From JAANXG01 sp963731035 (GTDB lineage: Bacteria; Pseudomonadota; Gammaproteobacteria; Arenicellales; JAANXG01): 64,000 nt of DNA. A model generated the notes under the pieces. The model was not told the DNA's origin and did no database searches. It saw nothing but the letters and a program-made list of their open reading frames with translations. Position numbers and translations under genes: made by a program. The stretch lies in assembly GCA_963731035.1 (NCBI GenBank), contig CAVSUY010000022.1, positions 556,105-620,104 on the forward strand, in the 5' to 3' direction. Positions 51,970-60,027 of the stretch are shown one piece after another (position 1 is the stretch's first letter; each line of letters starts with the position of its first letter).

Positions 51970-52473
51970 ATGTCAAACAAAGTAGCCGTTCCCACCAATG
52001 CCCGCGAGTACCAGAGCGACCGGCGCTTGGAGGAGATGGAGCACGACCCCTACCGCGCCAGGATGAAACTCAAGGAGCCCGCGCGCTGTACGGACTGCAG
52101 CGCAGTCTACTCCCATGGCCGCTGGACCTGGGGCAAACCACCGAAAGACGCGCACCAGACCAGATGCCCCGCCTGCCAGCGAATCCACGACCGGGTACCG
52201 GCGGCGTTCCTGACACTCACGGGTGATTTTCGCGAGCAACACAGGGAAGAGATCGTGCACCTGATCGAGAACTACGAGCAACGGGAACGAGCAGAGCACC
52301 CTCTCAAGCGGATTATGAAAATCGAGGACGGAGAGGAGGCACTGGTGGTGTCCTTCACCGACCAGCACCTGGCGAGCGGCACGGGTGAAGCCTTGTATAA
52401 TGCCTACCAGGGCGCGCTGGACCACCAGTACACCAGGAGCGACAACCTGTTCCGAGTCACCTGGCACCGCTAG
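51970..52473 (+). CDS. BCAM0308-family zinc-binding protein
   Basis: 167 aa from the ATG at 51970. A treble-clef or zinc-ribbon-like site is formed by ARCTDCSAVYSHGRWTW and TRCPACQRIHDRVPA; the remainder is alpha/beta with acidic patches (HLIENYEQRERAEHPL, IEDGEEALVVSFTD). The family is uncharacterised; members often sit with stress genes, which is not evident here. CHAD follows 13 nt later and is probably co-transcribed. Confidence 0.75.
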   Translation: MSNKVAVPTNAREYQSDRRLEEMEHDPYRARMKLKEPARCTDCSAVYSHGRWTWGKPPKDAHQTRCPACQRIHDRVPAAFLTLTGDFREQHREEIVHLIENYEQRERAEHPLKRIMKIEDGEEALVVSFTDQHLASGTGEALYNAYQGALDHQYTRSDNLFRVTWHR

Positions 52474-52486
52474 GCGCGGAGCGGAC

Positions 52487-53395
52487 GTGGGATACCGACT
52501 GAAAGACAGCGAAGCCGTATCCGACGAGGTCCGGCGCGTCGTCGAGCAGCAAATCGACCGGGCGCTGGCCGAAATCGACGACGGCAAGCTGGACGTCAAA
52601 ACCACGATCCACCAGGTACGGCTGCGCTGCAAGAAGATACGCGCCGTGCTGCGCCTGGCGCGGGGTCCGCTGCAAAAGGACGGTACCTACAAGGTGGAAA
52701 ACGCCTTCTTTCGCGACACCGCCGCGGACCTGTCGGAGCTGAGGGACGCCGAGGTGTTGATCAAGACCCATGACGCGCTGACCCGGGATGTCAGGAATCC
52801 CGACGTCCTCGTCGCATGCGCTGCGGTTCGTGACCGGCTCGCCGCCCGGCACGGCGCCTTGACGGAGGCGCCCGTCGAGGCCCGCCTTCAAACGGCACGT
52901 GAGAGACTGCTCGAAGGACGTGCACGGGTGCCGGATTGGGCCTGGCGGGTACGCAATTTCCAGGGCCTGGAGCCCGGGTTGAAGGAGACCTATCGACGCG
53001 GGCGGCGGTCGATGAACGCGGCCTACCGATTGCTGTCCGATGAACAGTTCCACGACTGGCGCAAGCGGGTGAAGTACCATTGGTACGCCTGCCGTCTGCT
53101 GTGCGAGATCTGGCCCGCGGAAATGAACATCCGTCGCCGGGAAGCGGCCAGGCTGGCGGCGTTGTTGGGCGACGAGCACGACCTTGCCGTCTACCGCGCT
53201 ACCCTGGAGGCGCAAACCCACTGGTTCGGCGAGAACGACCGCCGCGACGAGATGCTGGCGGCGGCGGATCAACGCCGCACCAACCTACGCCGCCGCGCCA
53301 GGGCGCTGGGCATGCGGCTGTATGCCGAGAAACCAGCCCGACTCACCGCCCGCTTCGCCGACTACTGGCGGGCCTGGCGCGCCGAGAACGATTGA
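52487..53395 (+). CDS. CHAD domain-containing protein
   Basis: 302 aa from GTG 52487. All-helical CHAD domain rich in conserved His/Lys/Arg: TIHQVRLRCKKIRAVLRLAR near the N-terminus and the second half-repeat FHDWRKRVKYHWYACRLL. CHAD proteins bind polyphosphate and associate with polyP granules; usually paired with CYTH, but no CYTH is fused here. The site-2 protease gene follows 31 nt later. Confidence 0.9.
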   Translation: MGYRLKDSEAVSDEVRRVVEQQIDRALAEIDDGKLDVKTTIHQVRLRCKKIRAVLRLARGPLQKDGTYKVENAFFRDTAADLSELRDAEVLIKTHDALTRDVRNPDVLVACAAVRDRLAARHGALTEAPVEARLQTARERLLEGRARVPDWAWRVRNFQGLEPGLKETYRRGRRSMNAAYRLLSDEQFHDWRKRVKYHWYACRLLCEIWPAEMNIRRREAARLAALLGDEHDLAVYRATLEAQTHWFGENDRRDEMLAAADQRRTNLRRRARALGMRLYAEKPARLTARFADYWRAWRAEND

Positions 53396-53426
53396 ACACA
53401 CGACTCGCAAAACGGGAGCAATACCA

Positions 53427-54629
53427 TTGAGCCAATCCCAGGGGCGCACCGCCAAATCCCCCAAGTCCAGGCCCTTTACACACAGCATGCGAATTGGCTC
53501 GCTGCTGGGCATCGATATCCACCTGGACGCCAGTGTGCTTATCATTTTCGCGCTCGTGGTGTGGATACTGGGCGGCAACGTCTTCCCCTCCTGGCATCCG
53601 GACTGGAGTGCCCGTCTGAGCTGGATCACCGGACTGGGAGCGGGTCTCCTGTTCTTCGTGTCGCTGTTGCTGCACGAGATGGCGCATTCGCTCATGGCCC
53701 GCCACTACGGTATCAGGGTGCCTCGCATCACCCTGTTTCTGTTCGGCGGCGTGTCGGAGATGGAATCGGAGCCCACTACCCCCAAGACGGAGTTCCTCAT
53801 CGCCATCGTGGGACCGGCCATGAGTCTGCTGCTGGGCCTCATCTTCTCAACGCTGGCCGGGATCCTGGCGCCGGCAGAGTTCGCCGATCTGCTCATCCGC
53901 GACCAGGCCGGTGCACTTCAGTCGCTGGCGCCGCTGACCACCCTGCTCTTCTGGCTGGGACCGGTGAATTTCATTCTCGGCGTGTTCAATCTGGTGCCGG
54001 GATTCCCCCTGGACGGCGGCCGGGTGCTGCGCGCGACGGTGTGGTGGCTGACGGGCAGCCTGGAGCGCGCGACCCGCACGGCGGCCGGCGCCGGCCGCCT
54101 GTTCGGCTGGCTGCTGATGGCCCTGGGCGTCATGCAGGTGCTGAGCGGCGCCGCGGTGCAGGGACTGTGGCTGGTGCTGATCGGCTGGTTTCTCTCCAGC
54201 GCCGCGTCGTCCAGCTACAGCCAGATGATGATGCGGCGCACCCTCCAGGGCTGCAGGGTGGAGGACGTCATGCGCACCCACTTCGAGACCGTCGACGCCG
54301 ACATCCCGGTTGCCCGCTTCATTGACGATTTCCTGCTCAAGAGCAACCAGCGCCTGTGGCCGGTGACCGCGGCGGGCCGCTTGGTGGGGTTCGCGAACCT
54401 CGAGACCATCCAGGAGCTCGAAGCCGAACGGCGCCACACCCTGCGCATCCGGGACATCATGCGTACCGACCTCGACGAGTTGAGCCTGCCCCCGCACGCC
54501 GACGCGATGAAAGCGATGGAGCGCCTGTCCTTGTCCGGCTCGCCCCTGGCGGTGGTCCGGGGGGAGGAAGTGCTGGGCCTCGTGGCCCAGGACGACATGG
54601 TGAAGTGGCTGGCCCTGCACCGGCGGTAG
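53427..54629 (+). CDS. Site-2 protease family (M50) membrane metallopeptidase with CBS pair
   Basis: 400 aa from a TTG at 53427, chosen because CGGGAG lies 8 nt upstream; ATG 53487 is the alternative. About six TM helices with the zinc site LLLHEMAHSLMARHYG (HEXXH) and the second ligand VPGFPLDGGRVLRA. The C-terminal third holds two CBS motifs (VEDVMRTHFETVDADIPVARFID and IRDIMRTDLDELSLPPHADAM), probably a cytosolic nucleotide sensor. Substrates unknown; candidates are anti-sigma factors. Confidence 0.92.
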   Translation: MSQSQGRTAKSPKSRPFTHSMRIGSLLGIDIHLDASVLIIFALVVWILGGNVFPSWHPDWSARLSWITGLGAGLLFFVSLLLHEMAHSLMARHYGIRVPRITLFLFGGVSEMESEPTTPKTEFLIAIVGPAMSLLLGLIFSTLAGILAPAEFADLLIRDQAGALQSLAPLTTLLFWLGPVNFILGVFNLVPGFPLDGGRVLRATVWWLTGSLERATRTAAGAGRLFGWLLMALGVMQVLSGAAVQGLWLVLIGWFLSSAASSSYSQMMMRRTLQGCRVEDVMRTHFETVDADIPVARFIDDFLLKSNQRLWPVTAAGRLVGFANLETIQELEAERRHTLRIRDIMRTDLDELSLPPHADAMKAMERLSLSGSPLAVVRGEEVLGLVAQDDMVKWLALHRR

Positions 54630-54708
54630 GTTGTCGGCATCCCGCTCCCGGCGATCCGCCACACTTCCTGACCTCCAGGCGGCGTTTCCCGGTCGGCGCG
54701 AACCGACT

Positions 54709-55005
54709 ATGATTGATGCTGAACCCCGCAACGACCCGGACACCATGCGCGCCTACAAAATCGCCGAAGACGTACTGTTCCAGGAGCTTGACGGTGAAGC
54801 CGTGCTGCTGTCCCTGGAGAAGGGCTGCTACTACGGCCTCGACGAGCTCGGCACCCGGATATGGAGGCTGATCGACGAGAACCTGGATCCGGAGCAAGTG
54901 GTGGAGAGAATCGTCGAGGAATACGACGTCGACGCCGAGCAGGCCCGCGGCGATCTGGACAGCTTTATCCGGGATCTCGAAGAATCCGGACTGATCCAAC
55001 AGTAG
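54709..55005 (+). CDS. PqqD-family small protein
   Basis: 98 aa from the ATG at 54709. PqqD-like winged-helix fold (VLFQELDGEAVLLSLEKGCYYGLDELGTRIW..., then VERIVEEYDVD and a C-terminal helix ending GLIQQ). Such domains are peptide chaperones for radical-SAM maturases or HPr-related systems, yet no peptide precursor or radical SAM gene is visible nearby. It ends 5 nt before mutY. Function open. Confidence 0.8.
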   Translation: MIDAEPRNDPDTMRAYKIAEDVLFQELDGEAVLLSLEKGCYYGLDELGTRIWRLIDENLDPEQVVERIVEEYDVDAEQARGDLDSFIRDLEESGLIQQ

Positions 55006-55010
55006 GCGTC

Positions 55011-56078
55011 TTGAGCTCGGAGGCCGACGACAAACACGCCCGGGAGTTCGGCGAACGCCTGCTCCACTGGTTCGACCGCCACGGCCGGCGCGACCTGCCC
55101 TGGAGCCAGGGCAAGGACCCCTACCGGATCTGGATCTCCGAGATCATGCTGCAACAGACCCAGGTCACCACCGTCATCGGCTACTACCGGCGCTTCATGG
55201 CGCGCTTCCCCACCGTGGCGGAGCTGGCGGGGGCGGATTTGGACGAGGTGCTGCACCTGTGGACGGGCCTGGGCTACTACGCGCGGGCGCGAAACCTCCA
55301 CAGGGCGGCGCGGATCATCGCCGACGACCTGGAAGGATGCTTCCCCGACGACATCGAGCAATTGATGGCGCTGCCCGGCATCGGACGCTCGACGGCAGGG
55401 GCGATCCTGGCCTTCGCCCACCGCCAGCGGCATCCGATCCTGGACGGCAACGTCAAGCGCGTGCTCGCAAGAGTGCACCGCGTATCCGGCTGGCCGGGCA
55501 AGCGCGAGGTGGAAAAGCGGTTGTGGACCCTTGCCGACTCCTACACCCCCGAGCAACGGGTCGACGACTATACCCAGGCCATCATGGACCTCGGCGCGGG
55601 TGTGTGCCTGCGCCGCAACCCGCGCTGCGATACCTGTCCCGTGGCCGGCTTCTGCGAAGCCCTTCGCCACGGCGATCCCGAGTGCTACCCGGAACGCGCA
55701 CCCCGAAAAGCCAGGCCGCTGAGGTCCACCGGCATGCTGTTTATCCGCAATGAGCGCGGCGAGGTGCTGCTGCAGCAGCGTCCCCCCACGGGTATCTGGG
55801 GCGGACTGTGGGGTCTGCCGGAGTGCGACGCCGGCCTGACCGCCGCCACCCGCGGCTTCGAGTCGCTGGGCCTGATCCTGGAACTCGGTCCGCCCGGTGA
55901 AGTCATTCGCCACAGCTTCACGCACTTCGATCTCGACATCACGCCGATCCCCGCCCGCGTGCGCGCGCCGCTCGAAGCGGTCATGGATAACGAAAAGCTC
56001 CTCTGGTATAACCCCGGGCAGCCCCGGGCGCTGGGACTCGCGGCGCCCGTCAAGCGACTCATCGAAAACTCGAGCTGA
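55011..56078 (+). CDS. mutY: A/G-specific adenine glycosylase
   Basis: 355 aa, TTG start 5 nt after the PqqD-like stop. Excises adenine mispaired with 8-oxoG. HhH-GPD domain: RIWISEIMLQQTQVTTVI, the catalytic-loop LPGIGRSTAGAILAFA, then the [4Fe-4S] motif C-X6-C-X2-C-X5-C in CLRRNPRCDTCPVAGFC. The C-terminal NUDIX-like 8-oxoG recognition domain (GEVLLQQRPPTGIWGGLWGLPE) is complete. yggX follows 3 nt later, a conserved pairing. Confidence 0.95.
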   Translation: MSSEADDKHAREFGERLLHWFDRHGRRDLPWSQGKDPYRIWISEIMLQQTQVTTVIGYYRRFMARFPTVAELAGADLDEVLHLWTGLGYYARARNLHRAARIIADDLEGCFPDDIEQLMALPGIGRSTAGAILAFAHRQRHPILDGNVKRVLARVHRVSGWPGKREVEKRLWTLADSYTPEQRVDDYTQAIMDLGAGVCLRRNPRCDTCPVAGFCEALRHGDPECYPERAPRKARPLRSTGMLFIRNERGEVLLQQRPPTGIWGGLWGLPECDAGLTAATRGFESLGLILELGPPGEVIRHSFTHFDLDITPIPARVRAPLEAVMDNEKLLWYNPGQPRALGLAAPVKRLIENSS

Positions 56079-56081
56079 TTC

Positions 56082-56363
56082 ATGACCCGAACCGTACACT
56101 GCGTGAAGCTCGGCAAGGAGGCCGAAGGCCTGGACCGCCCGCCCTACCCCGGCGAGCTCGGCCAGCGGATCTACGAAAACGTTTCCAAGGAAGCCTGGCA
56201 GGAATGGATGAACCTGCAAACCATGCTCATCAACGAGAACAGGCTCAGCCCCATGAACCCGGACCACCGCAAATTCCTGGCCGAGCAGATGGAGAAGTTC
56301 TTGTTCGGTGAAGGCGCCGAGCGACCGGCCGGCTACGTCCCCCCGGACCAATCCGGCCAGTAA
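56082..56363 (+). CDS. yggX: Oxidative damage protection / Fe(2+)-trafficking protein
   Basis: 93 aa. Full-length YggX: MTRTVHCVKLGKEAEGLD at the N-terminus and RIYENVSKEAWQEWMNLQTMLINENRL in the middle. It limits iron-dependent oxidative damage to Fe-S proteins, matching its linkage to the Fe-S enzyme MutY 3 nt upstream. Confidence 0.95.
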   Translation: MTRTVHCVKLGKEAEGLDRPPYPGELGQRIYENVSKEAWQEWMNLQTMLINENRLSPMNPDHRKFLAEQMEKFLFGEGAERPAGYVPPDQSGQ

Positions 56364-56435
56364 ACCACGGGGATTGACGGACGCCGCCTCCCCCGCTTAA
56401 ATACCCCCTCTCCCAAACCACGGATTGGAACCACG

Positions 56436-56463
56436 GATTGTAGGAGCGGCTTCAGCCGCGATT
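56436..56463. repeat. Dispersed repeat, family A, solo right arm
   Basis: GATTGTAGGAGCGGCTTCAG followed by CCGCGATT. No left arm is visible nearby. It lies in the 186-bp gap between yggX and tRNA-Phe, which otherwise shows nothing. Confidence 0.8.
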
Positions 56464-56549
56464 ATCTTAAAGAGAGGACCCAGCACCGAACACCAGCCAG
56501 AGCCAAATCAACGGCTCGAGCCCAGATCAAAAAGCAAACTTGCCCCAAT

Positions 56550-56625
56550 GGCCAGGTAGCTCAGTCGGTAGAGCAGGGGACTGAAAATCCCCGTGTCGGC
56601 AGTTCGATTCTGTCCCTGGCCACCA
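56550..56625 (+). tRNA. tRNA-Phe(GAA)
   Basis: 76 nt with encoded CCA. Acceptor GGCCAGG pairs with CCTGGCC; the anticodon loop CTGAAAA gives GAA; D-arm GCTCAGTCGGTAGAGC; T-loop TTCGATT. It marks the boundary to the AT-richer region on the right. Confidence 0.96.
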
Positions 56626-56746
56626 TAAAATCAGAGAGTTATAGCAGACTCCCCAAGTTATCTCTCCGGTCGTTCACCAAATGTTCACTAGTCTGAGTAG
56701 TTTTTGTCTCCATCTATTACCAGCTTCTCCCATCTCTCATCTTCGT

Positions 56747-57283
56747 TCACTTACCCGCAGCGCGCCTTACGTCGTTCGCAAACGCGCGTGTCAGTTCCTG
56801 ACGCTCGGCATTCGATAGCGACCTGGTCTTGGACTTGGTCCCCCGGAAGCTTGAATTGAAATAGACGCGAGGCAATCCCGGACACTGAACGTAGCCAACA
56901 TTGGTTATATGTGCAGTCGTAGGGGTTAGCATTCCGTTTATCTCTCTGTGGAAAGTACAAGAGCCAAGACCGGATATTGGGCACACATAAGTCTGCGAGA
57001 AGCCAAACCCATTTCCCTGTAACCCAGTAGGCGCAAGTGGCACACAGCTTGGGGCACCCTGGCTCCCTTCAACATACTGTATGTGACCGTTCCCACTAAC
57101 ACTGAAAACACCGGACCTCTGAGTCGAAACGGTTCCACCAGGTCCAGTAAGTATGGTGGTAGTGGTACCCGTATAATTGCCTACATAGGCTTCACTTACA
57201 GCGAAGCCGCCGCCGCTCGAACTACCGCCTCCGCACGCGGCTAATGCTCCTGAGAGAAGTACTACAGCCAGTATGTTCTTCAT
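56747..57283 (-). CDS. Hypothetical lipoprotein
   Basis: 178 aa. A lipobox (LLSGALAACGGGSSSGG) predicts lipid attachment at Cys17. The mature part is Gly/Thr-rich beta-type with five cysteines (PSCVP, YVCPIS, GSCTF, VQCPG) that could form disulphides, and ends in a charged helix (SNAERQELTRAFANDVRR). A purine-rich GGGGGGGCAAG lies before the ATG. No family recognised; it somewhat resembles in style the lipoprotein at 15328 (Gly/Ser linker, small beta domain). Confidence 0.65.
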   Translation of the reverse strand: MKNILAVVLLSGALAACGGGSSSGGGFAVSEAYVGNYTGTTTTILTGPGGTVSTQRSGVFSVSGNGHIQYVEGSQGAPSCVPLAPTGLQGNGFGFSQTYVCPISGLGSCTFHREINGMLTPTTAHITNVGYVQCPGLPRVYFNSSFRGTKSKTRSLSNAERQELTRAFANDVRRAAGK

Positions 57284-57508
57284 CTTGCCCCCCCTCTAAG
57301 CTATACTTTTTCTCAAGAAATTTCCACGAGAGACAGGTTACAGCGCCACGGAGATTGGGGTCAGTGCGCTTGATCACATAAGATATAGATCAAGGGCGGT
57401 CCATCCTACAAAACAGGCTGGTTGATGCGTTGCTGCAAGACCCAATACCGTTGAGGTATGAACCGCCCCGGGTTTTGCGGAGGCTTCAACTCTTGAGAGA
57501 ATGGAGCC

Positions 57509-57832
57509 ATGAACAAGTCGAACAAGTATTCACCAGAAGTCCGTGAGCGTGCCGTGCGCCTGGTTCAGGAACATCGTGCAGAGTATGCGTCGCTTTGGGC
57601 GGCTGTGGAGTCGATCGCCCCGAAGATCGGCTGTGTGCCACAGACGTTGCTGGAGTGGGTCAAGCGCACGGAAATCGATACCGGGGCGCGTCCCGGAACG
57701 ACTACAGCCGAAGCGCAGCGTATCAAGGAGTTGGAACGCGAGGTCAAGGAATTGCGGCGTGCCAATGATATTCTGCGCACGGCAAGCGCTTTTTTCGCCC
57801 AAGCGGAGCTCGACCGCAAACTGAAGTCTTGA
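57509..57832 (+). CDS. IS3-family transposase OrfA
   Basis: 107 aa. Helix-turn-helix (KYSPEVRERAVRLVQEHRAEY...TLLEWVKRTEID) followed by a leucine-zipper (RIKELEREVKELRRANDILRTAS), then FFAQAELDRK. The DNA-binding half of the transposase. It is probably joined to OrfB by -1 frameshifting, although no canonical A6G slip site is obvious near the overlap. Confidence 0.93.
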   Translation: MNKSNKYSPEVRERAVRLVQEHRAEYASLWAAVESIAPKIGCVPQTLLEWVKRTEIDTGARPGTTTAEAQRIKELEREVKELRRANDILRTASAFFAQAELDRKLKS

Positions 57833-58737
57833 ACGCCTACATCGACCAGCACCGGGATACCTACGGGGTCGAGCCGATCTGCAAAGCGTTGCAGGTCGCC
57901 CCGTCGGCCTACCGGCGCCATGCGGCCCGTCAGCGCAATCCGCAACTGCGCAGCGCCCGCGCCAAGCGCGACGAGGCGTTGATGCCTCAGATCAAGCGGG
58001 TCTGGCAGGCCAACCTGGAGGTCTATGGCGCCGACAAAGTCTGGAAGCAGCTGAACCGGGAAAGTGTTCCCGTGGCGCGCTGCACCGTGGAGCGGCTCAT
58101 GCAGCGCCTGGGCTTGCAGGGCGTACGCCGTGGCAAGACGGTTCGCACCACCGTGCCCGACCGCTCGACGCCATGCCCGCTGGACCGGGTCAATCGCCAG
58201 TTCCAGGCGGACAGGCCGAACCAGCTGTGGGTATCGGACTTCACCTACGTTTCGACCTGGCAGGGTTGGCTGTATGTGGCTTTCGTCATCGACGTTTTCG
58301 CCCGATGTATCGTGGGCTGGCGCGTCAGCACCACCATGACTACGGATTTCGTGCTCGATGCCCTGGAACAGGCGCTCTACGCCCGTCAACCTGCAGACTC
58401 GGATGCATTGATTCACCATTCGGACAGAGGCTCCCAATACCTCAGTATTCGATACACCGAGCGCTTGGCCGAAGCGGGTATCGAACCGTCGGTTGGCAGC
58501 CGTGGCGATAGTTACGACAACGCCTTGGCCGAGACGATCAATGGTCTGTACAAAGCGGAGCTGATTCACCGTCGCGGTCCGTGGAAATCCCGGGAATCGG
58601 TGGAGCTGGCCACGCTGGAGTGGGTATCCTGGTTTAATCATCACAGGTTAATGGAACCCTTGGGGTATATCCCTCCTGCAGAAGCTGAGGCAAACTACTA
58701 CCGGCAGTTCAGCGAAACCATCGTTGAAGCGGCCTAA
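57829..58737 (+). CDS. IS3-family transposase OrfB (DDE integrase core)
   Basis: 302 aa, TTG overlapping the OrfA stop. HTH_21 region (YGVEPICKALQVAPSAYRRHAARQ), then the rve integrase core with the three catalytic acids: WVSDFTYVST, IHHSDRGSQYLS and DNALAETINGLYKAEL. All three look intact, so the element may be active. Confidence 0.93.
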   Translation: MNAYIDQHRDTYGVEPICKALQVAPSAYRRHAARQRNPQLRSARAKRDEALMPQIKRVWQANLEVYGADKVWKQLNRESVPVARCTVERLMQRLGLQGVRRGKTVRTTVPDRSTPCPLDRVNRQFQADRPNQLWVSDFTYVSTWQGWLYVAFVIDVFARCIVGWRVSTTMTTDFVLDALEQALYARQPADSDALIHHSDRGSQYLSIRYTERLAEAGIEPSVGSRGDSYDNALAETINGLYKAELIHRRGPWKSRESVELATLEWVSWFNHHRLMEPLGYIPPAEAEANYYRQFSETIVEAA

Positions 58738-59040
58738 CTTAAACCAAACAGCCTCCTCGATTCCCGGGGCGGTTCAATCCAGCACAGTCCCACCACTGAG
58801 GCCTCGATTGCCTTAGCCGTTTCCAGCTCTTGACTCAGGACTCGAGCGGCTTGCTCCCGCTATCCGGCCCTGGAATACCCGGCGGACAAGCAGCGAGGGA
58901 GTCGCTCCCATGCCTATTTCTCTCATTTCCTACCCCCTTTCTTGAATGTCTTTCCGGTTGGTGAAATACCGTTGTGTACACCACCAGTCGGTTATTACCG
59001 AACTTGGGCTCGGTACCGTCTACCAGATCACGGGGTAGCT

Positions 59041-59385
59041 TCAGTCAACAGGCGAAAGCATGAAAGCCCCGATGTTAATGCTTTCCGGTTCACGGCACAT
59101 CCAACCGGATTCCTCTTGCAGTTTGACACAAGAGAACATCCACCAGGTTCTTTTGTTTGAGCTTATGTATACGCGGTACTCACCATTTACAGAAGCTACG
59201 CCAAGCGATATACACGGGCACGGCACGTGTCTTCCCATCATCGGTTCGGCGAAATACCCCGCCGTGTTGATATGTGATAGCAGGGACTTTTCGACCAGCG
59301 CTCCGCTATCCCCTGCCATCGCCGACGGCCCCACAATGGACGTTACCAATATGCACAAAACAAGACGTCTGACTCTCGCTAGCAT
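59041..59385 (-). CDS. Hypothetical secreted protein
   Basis: 114 aa. A signal peptide (MLARVRRLVLCILVTSIVGP, cleaved after SAMA) and a good AAGGGGG ribosome site 8 nt before the ATG support expression. The mature part has five cysteines, including a CPC triplet, and Trp-rich strands (RTWWMFSCVKLQEESGWMC). No family recognised. Confidence 0.6.
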   Translation of the reverse strand: MLARVRRLVLCILVTSIVGPSAMAGDSGALVEKSLLSHINTAGYFAEPMMGRHVPCPCISLGVASVNGEYRVYISSNKRTWWMFSCVKLQEESGWMCREPESINIGAFMLSPVD

Positions 59386-59454
59386 TCGTCATACCCCCTT
59401 ATACCAATATAAGTGCAGAAGCGCTCAATGACAGCTATATGTTCTACATTGTAT

Positions 59455-59778
59455 TCACGTTTCGCCTATGGAATTCTCGACCCTCTTCATAGTCCTCTTA
59501 TCGGACTTGCCGGCAGATATCCATGCAGATATAAGTCCACAAATCCACACGATGGTCCACAAAAAGAAGCCAATGCCCGCTGCAAAAATCAGCATGAACG
59601 CAAGGAAGTCCAACAAAAAGAATATGCAGGCCTTAATCCAACTTCCGCAGTACAGATCCCCCAGCCCGGGGATAAAAAATGAAAGGATGATAGATACTAG
59701 TGGGCTCTTCCCCTTCATCTCCTTACGGAGTTGTTCTTCTTCAAAAATTCGTCTTCTCTCCTCATTCGTAAGTGCCAT
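59455..59778 (-). CDS. Small two-helix membrane protein (TM2-like)
   Basis: 107 aa, ATG preceded by AGGAGT. A charged N-terminus (NEERRRIFEEEQLRKEMKG) precedes hydrophobic helices LVSIILSFFIPGLGDLYCG, CIFFLLDFLAFMLIFAAGIG and FLWTIVWICGLISAWI. The GLGDLYCG turn is like that of TM2-domain proteins (which read GxGxxYLG). Function unknown. Last gene of a minus-strand series from 63,680. Confidence 0.65.
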   Translation of the reverse strand: MALTNEERRRIFEEEQLRKEMKGKSPLVSIILSFFIPGLGDLYCGSWIKACIFFLLDFLAFMLIFAAGIGFFLWTIVWICGLISAWISAGKSDKRTMKRVENSIGET

Positions 59779-60027
59779 TGGTCACTCCTACTCGTTGGTG
59801 TTTCTCATTTCATATTGTTCACCACTATTTGAACCTCGGTCGCCGCGAGGCAGTGATTCAATTCCACTGTTGCGAGCACCCCGATCTTTGACATTTGTAC
59901 CCGGTCCGTGCGCCTTTTCTTATCCGCTTCGCCCGCTGCCTCCTCTGATATTTGTCGTTGTGCGGCCTGCCTTGGAAGAGGATCATCAGTTGACCGACCA
60001 GAGTCGCAAAGATGGCGACTGGCCAGT

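Larger units (their letters stand above)
57459..58776 (+). mobile_element. Complete IS3-family insertion sequence
   Basis: 1318 bp bounded by 27-bp imperfect inverted repeats: TGAACCGCCCCGGGTTTTGC... at the left (57459-57485) and its counterpart TGAACCGCCCCGGGAATCGA... on the opposite strand at the right (58750-58776). It carries the two overlapping orfA/orfB frames of the family. The flanking bases (GTA left, ATC right) do not form a 3-bp target duplication. Confidence 0.92.

Noticed and set aside
58777..59040. Gene interrupted by the IS3 element
   Set aside because: A short open stretch exists on the minus strand right of the IS, but it is closed by nearby stops and does not continue on the left side.
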